Part shown: positions 1-5,625 of the stretch, in pieces
Numbering within the stretch: position 1 is the stretch's first letter
Layout: each line of letters opens with the position of its first letter
Origin: an uncultured Bacteroidota bacterium
GTDB taxonomy: Bacteria > Bacteroidota > Bacteroidia > Chitinophagales > Chitinophagaceae
Reading direction: 5' to 3'
DNA length: 6,049 nt
Assembly: GCA_903881265.1 (NCBI GenBank)
Contig: CAIRSV010000042.1
Span: 1 to 6,049, forward strand
Translations under genes and position numbers: made by a program
Notes under the pieces: model-generated
Database searches by the model: none
Told to the model about the DNA's origin: nothing
The model's input: the letters and a program-made list of their open reading frames with translations, nothing else

Positions 1-612
1 CGTTTTGACCGTGTAGCCGAATTGAAGCAACAATTATTTCACAACGAAATCATCGATGAGTTTGTGGGTGATGCAAAGGTGTTTGTGGCAGGCAGCATGT
101 GGCCAAGTGATGAAGACACATTGAAGAATATCATAGCCATGCTTCCTGCGACTTGGAAAATCATAGTATTCCCTCACGAAATAGACCACTTTAACTCGTC
201 GTGGCTCATCGAAGAACCGGCCTACTACACCCGCTTTACAACGTCCAATAAAAGGGTGTTGGTCGTTGATACGTTGGGCCTACTTTCAAGGGTTTACAGA
301 AAAGCTACATTGGTCTATATCGGTGGTGGGTATGGCAAAGGCATTCACAATATGTTAGAGGCCGCGATCTATGAGGTTCCTGTGCTGATTGGCCCAAGGT
401 TTCAGAAATTCAATGAAGCCGTTGAACTGACCGATTTGGGAATAGCCTTTGACACCTCGAAGAAAGAGACCAAAAAGGTGATTTCTCAACTTGTTGAGGA
501 TGATCAATTTTACGCGACAGTCAAAAAACGATGCGCGCTCTACATAGCTCAACACGCCAACGTTTCAGAGAATATCGACGCCTTCATCTGTGAAAAAAAG
601 CTCGTCTTTTAG
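1..612 (+). CDS. waaA: 3-deoxy-D-manno-octulosonic acid (Kdo) transferase, C-terminal half, 5'-truncated by window edge
   Basis: A GT30-type Kdo transferase moves Kdo from CMP-Kdo onto lipid IVA at the inner membrane, the first step of LPS inner-core assembly. The frame is open from base 1, so the real start lies outside the window. The TTG at 22 is internal, because the residues before it (RFDRVAEL) fit the family. About 203 residues are visible; the family is usually 410-430 long, so this is the C-terminal Rossmann domain that binds the nucleotide sugar. Family motifs, numbered from the first visible residue, are VAGSMWPSDED (29-39), the FPHEIDHF stretch (57-64) where relatives have a PRHPE-like motif, and DTLGLLSRVYRKA followed by YIGGGYGKGIHNMLEAA (90-122), then GPRFQKFNEA (131-140). 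These glycine-rich and HN.LE.A signatures are typical of KdtA/WaaA. The next gene starts 81 bp downstream on the same strand but looks functionally separate. The identification is strong; the N-terminal acceptor domain cannot be assessed. Confidence 0.93.
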   Translation, partial: RFDRVAELKQQLFHNEIIDEFVGDAKVFVAGSMWPSDEDTLKNIIAMLPATWKIIVFPHEIDHFNSSWLIEEPAYYTRFTTSNKRVLVVDTLGLLSRVYRKATLVYIGGGYGKGIHNMLEAAIYEVPVLIGPRFQKFNEAVELTDLGIAFDTSKKETKKVISQLVEDDQFYATVKKRCALYIAQHANVSENIDAFICEKKLVF

Positions 613-655
613 CGCACAAAAAAAAGATATTTTTATCTATTTCAAAGGTAATTAT

Positions 656-663
656 TATATTAG
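656..663 (+). promoter_or_regulatory. weak candidate Bacteroidota -7 box upstream of the T9SS protein
   Basis: TATATTAG matches the TAnnTTTG consensus except for one base and lies 30 bp before the ATG at 694. No clear TTTG-like -33 element stands at the right distance. The surrounding 613-693 spacer is very AT-rich, so a match of this quality can occur by chance. The preceding waaA gene has only a feeble AT-only hairpin (625-638), so readthrough is also possible. Confidence 0.22.
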
Positions 664-693
664 CGAATTAAATTGGTCACTTTTACGACATAT

Positions 694-2709
694 ATGAAAC
701 GAATACAACTATTTCTCTTCGTCATTGCATCCCTTTTCCCGGCTAAAAACGTGTTCTCTCAATTGATTTTGGGTCCGGATACGTTGTGCATTGGAAACGA
801 ACTGCATTTGAGCACCACTGTGACCAACGCATCCACGTATTATTGGGGATTCTGTTCGGCTTATCTCAAAACACTTCCTGCCGGTAGTAGTATCGCAGCA
901 GGGACTGGCCTTGCAGCTCCTTCGTCCATTGCGATGGCAAAAGACGGCAACAACTATTTTGTCTATGTTGTCAATTCAACGGCACCTCGAAATGTCATCC
1001 GCTATGAATTCGGCACTAGCTTGTCGAACGTACCTTTAGCAACGGATATGGGTAATTTTGCTGGCACTATCCCTGCCAATCCAAAAGGCTTTGAACTCAT
1101 AAAAATTGGAGGAAATTGGTTCGGCTTATTAACTGGTGGCACCACAGCAAGCAATTCAGCTATCATTCGTCTTGACTTTGGCAATAGCCTTTCAAACACG
1201 CCTACCGTTGTTGATTTAGGTGGATTAGTAGTAAACCCTCAAGACTTATATGTATTTCAGGTAAGCAATAATTGGTATGCCTTTACCAATAACGGATTCA
1301 CTGGTAATCTAGTTCGCCTTGAATTCGGCAATTCGATTACGAATATACCTACTGTTGTTGACCTTGGCAACCCTGGTAGCCTTTCATTACCTACAGGTAT
1401 GTGTCCTGTTTTTGATGGTACTGATTGGCATCTTTTTCTCGTGAATCGCACATCACAGCGCTTAACCCGTCTTGATTTTGGCAACTCATTATTGAATGCT
1501 CCAATTGATAACGACTTAGGCAATCCGGGAGGCTTCATGGATCAGCCACGAGATATTTCTATCATCAGAGATTGCGGTAGCTATTATGGTTATGTCACTA
1601 ACGAAAACGGTAATACAATAACCTTGTTAACCTTCAATGGTTCTGTGACAGCTGCACCAGTCGGAAGTGATTTAGGAAACTTTGCAGGCTTTAATGCCCC
1701 TCGTTATTTGACCAGATTCTTGAGAGATAAAGACAATGTATTTGCCTATACAACCAACAATGCCGACAATTCAATTTCACGTTTAGAATACAATAGTTGC
1801 TCAAATGCAGCACCTCCATCATCGACTTTAAGCACACCGCCGGCCGTGACGTATTCAACACCTGGTCTTTACAATGTGTACTTTGTTTCTGACGAAGGAT
1901 TACCAACGATGCAGGTCGATTGCAAACTGATTCAAGTATTACCTGATCCAATCATTGAAATCAACAACGATACCTTGATTTGCCAAGGCGATACAATACT
2001 TCTTGTTGCAAATGGCCCAGGATTGTATAGCAACTTATGGAACCCCGTCTATAATACCATTGCACCATACGACACGACATCCATCTTCATTTATCCAAGA
2101 GAAGACTATCGTTACTATACGCATCTTGAATTTACAAAAGGGGGTGGCTGTGCCTATGACACCTCTGTATTGGTAAGAGTTAGTCGCATTACAGCAGACG
2201 CAGGCGAAGATCGCTTTGTAGCTGATGGAGCCTTCACAATATTGGGTGGCCCTCGATTATCCATGGGACAAGAATACTCGTATGTATGGTCGCCTGCAAC
2301 GTATCTCGATGCAGTTACCTTACCGAACCCAACGTCTACCCCATTGGATATTCAATTTTATGTATTGCAGGTAACCAATGATTCGTCAGGTTGTGTGCGC
2401 ACGGATACAGTTATTGTCAAAACAGAATGTACCGATATCCATATGCCAAATGCATTCAACCCAACGAGTGATATTGCTGCCAACCGAAATTTCGGTTTAT
2501 TGAATAACAATATCGCCAAAATAGAGTATTTCAAAATCTTCAATCGTTGGGGGCAATTAGTTTTCGAAACAAATGACCCAGGTAAAAAATGGGATGGCAC
2601 TTACAAGAATATCGAGTTGCAACCCGATCATTATGTTTGGATTATTGATGGCTATTGTAACAATGGTAAACGAATTAAAAAACAAGGCACGGTCTTATTA
2701 GCGAAATAA
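694..2709 (+). CDS. Secreted beta-propeller/PKD-like repeat protein with T9SS type B (gliding motility-associated) C-terminal domain
   Basis: This 671-residue protein is probably exported by Sec and then secreted or surface-anchored by the type IX secretion system; its ligand or activity is unknown. I chose the ATG at 694 rather than the in-frame TTG at 673 because it puts a classic signal peptide first: MKR, a hydrophobic core (IQLFLFVIASLF) and a likely cleavage after FSQ at about residue 23. Residues about 76-375 hold six repeats of about 50 residues with the core pattern RLDFGNSLSN.P...DLGN, like beta-propeller blades. Residues about 376-420 and 425-500 look like PKD/Ig-type beta domains. 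Residues 501-577 match the common Bacteroidota PKD-like module (ADAGEDRFV, YVWSPATYL, GCVRTDTVIV). Residues 583-671 are the C-terminal sorting domain: MPNAFNP, FKIFNRWGQLVFET, KWDGTYKN and a GTVLL end. The usual DG.ND acidic motif after PNAF.P is not intact here. No catalytic residues are evident. The gene converges on queA and shares its terminator. Confidence 0.9.
   Translation: MKRIQLFLFVIASLFPAKNVFSQLILGPDTLCIGNELHLSTTVTNASTYYWGFCSAYLKTLPAGSSIAAGTGLAAPSSIAMAKDGNNYFVYVVNSTAPRNVIRYEFGTSLSNVPLATDMGNFAGTIPANPKGFELIKIGGNWFGLLTGGTTASNSAIIRLDFGNSLSNTPTVVDLGGLVVNPQDLYVFQVSNNWYAFTNNGFTGNLVRLEFGNSITNIPTVVDLGNPGSLSLPTGMCPVFDGTDWHLFLVNRTSQRLTRLDFGNSLLNAPIDNDLGNPGGFMDQPRDISIIRDCGSYYGYVTNENGNTITLLTFNGSVTAAPVGSDLGNFAGFNAPRYLTRFLRDKDNVFAYTTNNADNSISRLEYNSCSNAAPPSSTLSTPPAVTYSTPGLYNVYFVSDEGLPTMQVDCKLIQVLPDPIIEINNDTLICQGDTILLVANGPGLYSNLWNPVYNTIAPYDTTSIFIYPREDYRYYTHLEFTKGGGCAYDTSVLVRVSRITADAGEDRFVADGAFTILGGPRLSMGQEYSYVWSPATYLDAVTLPNPTSTPLDIQFYVLQVTNDSSGCVRTDTVIVKTECTDIHMPNAFNPTSDIAANRNFGLLNNNIAKIEYFKIFNRWGQLVFETNDPGKKWDGTYKNIELQPDHYVWIIDGYCNNGKRIKKQGTVLLAK
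919..1818 (+). repeat. Six tandem ~50-residue protein repeats, probable six-bladed beta-propeller
   Basis: The repeat cores lie at residues 103 (RYEFGTSLSN), 159 (RLDFGNSLSN), 208 (RLEFGNSITN), 259 (RLDFGNSLLN), 311 (LLTFNGSVTA) and 363 (RLEYNSCSNA, degenerate). Their spacings are 56, 49, 51, 52 and 52 residues. Most cores are followed by a D-L-G or D-M-G turn, and a W/Y-rich strand (for example NWFGLLT, NWYAFTN, DWHLFLV, YYGYVTN) recurs between cores. The codons have diverged, so the repeat is obvious in protein but blurred in DNA. The period and strand pattern suit propeller blades such as NHL- or YVTN-like ones; blade number and fold are inferred. Confidence 0.75.
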
Positions 2710-2742
2710 GACATTGAGTCGTACACCTTATTTTATACACAC

Positions 2743-2779
2743 ACATTATAAATGGCGCCTTTGGCGCCATTTATAATGT
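2743..2779. terminator. Bidirectional intrinsic terminator between convergent genes
   Basis: Bases 2743-2759 and 2763-2779 are perfect inverted complements (17 bp) around a TTT loop. The top of the stem is the G+C core GGCGCC and the lower part is A/T (ATTTATAATGT). Whichever strand is transcribed, the G+C hairpin is followed by an A/T-rich tract. It lies 34 bp after the T9SS protein stop (2709) and 45 bp beyond the queA stop on the other strand, exactly where a shared terminator is expected. The tail is A/U-rich rather than a pure U run. The length of the perfect stem makes chance very unlikely; the function is inferred. Confidence 0.85.
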
Positions 2780-2823
2780 ACGCAATCTCCTTCGCATGAT
2801 TGGATGAATCATCTAACAGTTGA

Positions 2824-4050
2824 CTAGCTATGTTCGCCATCTTCCCATTGCAAAAGACAGCCGTCGCCGAAGCTTAGGAATCGATAATCGTTATGCAATG
2901 CGTAGTCGTATAGCCGCTTCCAATTTCCTTTTGTAAACGCATTGACCAACATCAGCAAGGTGCTTTTGGGTTGATGAAAATTTGTAACTAAATAGCCGGC
3001 CACCTTCATTTGATAGCCTGGCAATATCATTAATTCAGTTTTAAATACGACCCTGTTGATCGCTTTTTGATTTAATAAACTCAACAGAAAAGTAAAGGCT
3101 GCTTCCTTTGAATGGATCATGTCTTGCTGGTAAGGACAAAATTGCGGCAACACAAAATCAACTTCATGCAACGCATTATTTTGCATACAGCTTACGGCAA
3201 ACCAATACAAGCTTTCAACGGTGCGCAAACTAGTGGTGCCCACAGCAATGATTTTTTTAGACGTAGCGAGTTGCTCGATAAGAACCTTATCTGCTTCGAT
3301 CCATTCGGCGTGCATGGGATGTTCATGCGCATAGGACGCGTTCACAGGCTTAAAGGTACCTGCACCAACGTGTAACGTGGTGAAGGCTTGTGTAATATTC
3401 TTACCGCTGAGGGCAGTCATAATATGCTCTGTAAAATGCAGCCCTGCTGTTGGTGCTGCTACACTACCTTCGACAGTTGCATACACAGTTTGATATCGCG
3501 TCGTATCATCCTGTTCGGCCTTGCGAAGTAAGTAAGGAGGAATCGGCATTTGTCCTAAGCAATCCAATATATCGGCGAAAGTCATTTCGAGATCTGTCCA
3601 TGAAAAATCGATTTCGAAACCATTTTCATCAGCCTGCACAAAACTTGCCTGCACAATACATTCTTTTTCAGTGGACAATTTCCATTCCAACGGAATTTCT
3701 GTTCTCCATTTCTTTAAGCCTCCTATCATGCAGGTCCAAGTAGTATGTCCACAATGCTGCAGGGCCTCATAGGGTGTTCCTTCCTTAGGTTCAAGACAAA
3801 ATAATTCGATAATACCTGAAGTGTCTTTCACATACAAAAGCCTTGCTGGGATCACCTTACTATTATTAAAAATCATGAGTGCATCCGAAGGCAGATACGC
3901 AACAATATTTTTATATGTATCGGTTATACAGGCGCCACTTTTATATACAAGTAATTTACTGGCATCACGTTGCGCTAATGGCCGTTGCGCGATGTTATCT
4001 TGTGGCAAGTCATAATTATAATCTTCAGTAAGAACAACCGGAATAGGCAT
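2824..4050 (-). CDS. queA: S-adenosylmethionine:tRNA ribosyltransferase-isomerase (QueA family, long form)
   Basis: QueA transfers and isomerises the ribose of S-adenosylmethionine onto 7-aminomethyl-7-deazaguanine at the wobble position of GUN-anticodon tRNAs, giving epoxyqueuosine, the penultimate queuosine step in the cytosol. Family motifs run in order along the 408 residues: YDLPQDNIAQRPL (13-25), FNNSKVIPARL (61-71), GQMPIPPYL (166-174), YQTVYA followed by GSVAAPTAGLHFTEHI (186-210), LHVGAGTFKPV (226-236), HAEW (247-250), GTTSLRTVES (271-280), TNFHQPKSTLLMLVNAF (356-372) and YRFLSFGDGCLL (389-400). The ATG at 4050 places YDLP about 13 residues in, as in relatives. Typical QueA is about 340-356 residues; the excess is mainly in residues about 74-165 and 281-350. 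I recall longer QueA homologues in Bacteroidota, so this may be a lineage form or a paralogue. It follows the DegT-fold gene by 48 bp on the same strand and ends at the shared terminator. No preQ1 riboswitch is visible in the short spacer. Confidence 0.92.
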   Translation of the reverse strand: MPIPVVLTEDYNYDLPQDNIAQRPLAQRDASKLLVYKSGACITDTYKNIVAYLPSDALMIFNNSKVIPARLLYVKDTSGIIELFCLEPKEGTPYEALQHCGHTTWTCMIGGLKKWRTEIPLEWKLSTEKECIVQASFVQADENGFEIDFSWTDLEMTFADILDCLGQMPIPPYLLRKAEQDDTTRYQTVYATVEGSVAAPTAGLHFTEHIMTALSGKNITQAFTTLHVGAGTFKPVNASYAHEHPMHAEWIEADKVLIEQLATSKKIIAVGTTSLRTVESLYWFAVSCMQNNALHEVDFVLPQFCPYQQDMIHSKEAAFTFLLSLLNQKAINRVVFKTELMILPGYQMKVAGYLVTNFHQPKSTLLMLVNAFTKGNWKRLYDYALHNDYRFLSFGDGCLLQWEDGEHS

Positions 4051-4098
4051 TAATGATAGTGCAAGTTAAAAAACCAAGATGGCATAGCAGAATAAGTG

Positions 4099-5301
4099 TT
4101 ACTTCACTGCTTTCATAAATTCAGTGACGCTATCCAACATATGATTGATTTGAATTTCATTCAACCCATGATGACAAGCCATTAGCATACCGCCGCGCAT
4201 CACCTTATCTGATTCGGCATAACCTGAGGCACTTGCCTTATGAACACAATGTTTAAAACCAGGTTGACGAATAATATTTCCTGTAAAAACAGTGCGTGTC
4301 TGAATATTTCGTTTCTCTAAGAAAATCTGCAAATCACGACGAATGAAAGGCGCAGTTTCACGAATCGTTACGGCAAAAGCCAACCAAGGAGTTCGTGAAT
4401 TCGGTAACTGATTTGGCAGAATGAAATACTCTTCATATTGTTCAAAAAACTTACGGATGCGAGTATAATGCGCTGTTCGCAAATCAATGTTGCTTGCAAG
4501 TTTACTCAGCTGCACTAGACCAAAGGCCGCGCCCATTTCAGATGGCTCGATATTATAGCCTGGTTCTTCGAACACAAACTTGGCATCATACGGAATCCCA
4601 TCAACTTCGACATTGAAACGGTTTTCTATCTTTTCACTTTCAAGAAACAAGGACGAAGAGCGCCCCCAACTTCGTAGCAACTTACCTCTGTTTAAATGAT
4701 CTTCACGATTCACACAAAGCATACCACCATTACCACCGCAATTAATAATATGAGAACCATAGAAGCTTGTTGTGCTCATATCGGTATAACGTCCGCTGCT
4801 GCCACCATCAATTTCTGCACCAAGTGTATCGGCGCTATCTTCTAAGACAAAAAGATTATGTTTATCCGCAATTTCGCGAAGTTGTTTCCAATCTGGCAAA
4901 TTACCAATTAGGTTAGGAATCACCATGGCCTTGGTGTTTGATGTAATCATTTCCTCTACCTTATTCGCATCTGTATTATAGGTTCCTTCTTCCACATCAA
5001 CAAAGGCAGGCACCCATCCTTTTTTAATTAATGGCGCGACAGTTGTCGAGAACGTTAAGGCTGGCGTAATAATCTCAGCACCAGGTTCATAATTCAACAA
5101 ATCAGCCGCTAGATACAAGGCACTTGAACCTGAATTTACACCGATACCATACTTCTTATCATACAGAGCCGAAACTTTTTCTTCCAGTTCACGGACATGT
5201 TTGCTCATTTGCGTGGTGGTCTTCAAGACATTCACGACAGCATCTATTTCTTCTTGACCATGAACAGTTGTGCCATATGGCACGTAAGGATATTGACTCA
5301 T
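4099..5301 (-). CDS. DegT/DnrJ/EryC1-fold PLP enzyme with His for Lys; probable sugar C-3 dehydratase (ColD/RfbH-like), not an aminotransferase
   Basis: This is a 400-residue type I-fold PLP enzyme of the nucleotide-sugar family. Visible features are the cofactor phosphate loop NSGSSAL (56-62), LEDSADTLGA (153-162) with Asp155 expected to pair with the pyridine nitrogen, and TSFYGSHIINCGGNGGML (178-195). At the sixth position of SF...., where aminotransferases have the Schiff-base lysine, this protein has His184. The same swap defines ColD (GDP-4-keto-6-deoxymannose 3-dehydratase) and E1/RfbH (CDP-4-keto-6-deoxyglucose 3-dehydrase). The C-terminal half also resembles these: FEEPGYNIEPSEMGAAFG (244-261), FTGNIIRQPGF (339-349) and ACHHGL (375-380). 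E1 carries a [2Fe-2S] cluster; the matching segment here (GRSSSLFLESEKIENRF, 213-229) has no cysteine, and Ala157 stands where E1 has another, so it is closer to the cluster-free ColD type. The substrate is unknown and no other sugar gene is in view. It is probably first in a unit with queA. Automated annotation as aminotransferase would be likely but doubtful. Confidence 0.85.
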   Translation of the reverse strand: MSQYPYVPYGTTVHGQEEIDAVVNVLKTTTQMSKHVRELEEKVSALYDKKYGIGVNSGSSALYLAADLLNYEPGAEIITPALTFSTTVAPLIKKGWVPAFVDVEEGTYNTDANKVEEMITSNTKAMVIPNLIGNLPDWKQLREIADKHNLFVLEDSADTLGAEIDGGSSGRYTDMSTTSFYGSHIINCGGNGGMLCVNREDHLNRGKLLRSWGRSSSLFLESEKIENRFNVEVDGIPYDAKFVFEEPGYNIEPSEMGAAFGLVQLSKLASNIDLRTAHYTRIRKFFEQYEEYFILPNQLPNSRTPWLAFAVTIRETAPFIRRDLQIFLEKRNIQTRTVFTGNIIRQPGFKHCVHKASASGYAESDKVMRGGMLMACHHGLNEIQINHMLDSVTEFMKAVK

Positions 5302-5320
5302 TGATTTTATTATTAGAACG

Positions 5321-5328
5321 CAAATTTA
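5321..5328 (-). promoter_or_regulatory. Bacteroidota -7 promoter box for the DegT-fold gene/queA unit
   Basis: On the minus strand this reads TAAATTTG, a perfect match to the TAnnTTTG -7 consensus of Bacteroidota sigma factor promoters. It ends 19 bp before the ATG at 5301, which would leave a short leader of roughly a dozen bases. No convincing TTG/TTTG -33 element lies about 19 bp further upstream, so the promoter may be weak or activator-dependent. No Shine-Dalgarno is seen; the leader is A/T-rich (TAATAATAAAATCA), as is common in this phylum. Confidence 0.45.
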
Positions 5329-5563
5329 TTGTTTGAACTTGAAAGTATACTACTTTATTTCCTAAGAAATATACAATACACTATAAAGGGAGCAGCAGCG
5401 TTATTGTTGACCTGCAAAAATCAAGTTCGCCAATGCTATACATGGATATAGTTTTGATACTGATAAAGGCTACGTATGTGATTCATTTCGTTCACGCATC
5501 ACTGCAACACCAATAGATGCACGTTGGCATGATGTTCACATCAATATGTCGTTACACGTAATG

Positions 5564-5605
5564 AAAAAACATTTCCTGTGGACGTTGAAAAACAGAACCA
5601 CACGG
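5564..5605 (-). terminator. possible intrinsic terminator for the right-edge gene
   Basis: Bases 5575-5581 (CCTGTGG) pair with 5598-5605 (CCACACGG) with one bulged base and a 16-base loop. On the minus strand the stem is followed, five bases later, by six T's (AAAAAA at 5564-5569 on the plus strand). It begins about 20 bp after the stop at 5626, a sensible place for a terminator. The stem is short and bulged and the loop long, so chance is a real alternative. Confidence 0.3.
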
Positions 5606-5625
5606 CGACATCCAATTAAGCTCAT

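Larger units (their letters stand above)
5302..5625. other. 324-bp intergenic region; promoter side plus unexplained sequence
   Basis: This lies between the start of the DegT-fold gene and the stop of the right-edge gene. Its left 60 bp are A/T-rich and hold the candidate -7 box. The rest (about 5390-5625) is of ordinary composition. It contains a plus-strand frame open from 5411 to the stop at 5656 (81 codons) that has no ATG near its beginning, overlaps the end of the opposite gene by 31 bp and resembles nothing I recognise. No tRNA, tmRNA-like tag or riboswitch pattern was found. It is long for a same-strand gap and could be gene decay or a structured RNA, but neither is shown. Confidence 0.5.

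Noticed and set aside
22..24. TTG at 22 as start of the waaA frame
   Set aside because: The frame stays open to base 1 and the preceding residues fit the Kdo transferase family, so it is an internal Leu codon.
625..638. AGATA-TTTT-TATCT hairpin after waaA as a terminator
   Set aside because: It has only five base pairs and is almost all A/T in a very A/T-rich spacer; too weak to call.
673..693. TTG at 673 as start of the T9SS protein
   Set aside because: It would put seven polar or neutral residues in front of a complete signal peptide; the ATG at 694 gives a normal M-K-R start.
1002..1951. Three minus-strand open frames inside the T9SS protein gene
   Set aside because: They lie wholly antisense to a well-supported coding region with repeats and have no family resemblance; the repeated sense sequence explains their openness.
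3112..4015. Plus-strand open frames antisense to queA
   Set aside because: They mirror conserved QueA coding sequence and show no recognisable protein pattern.
4051..4098. Riboswitch (preQ1) between the DegT-fold gene and queA
   Set aside because: The 48-bp spacer shows no pseudoknot-like pairing or terminator-like structure.
5124..5336. Plus-strand 70-residue frame over the start of the DegT-fold gene
   Set aside because: It is antisense to the conserved N-terminal PLP region, low in protein character and crosses the candidate promoter.
5530..5543. TGATGT-TC-ACATCA palindrome as an operator
   Set aside because: A single six-base inverted repeat more than 200 bp from the nearest start codon is expected by chance.
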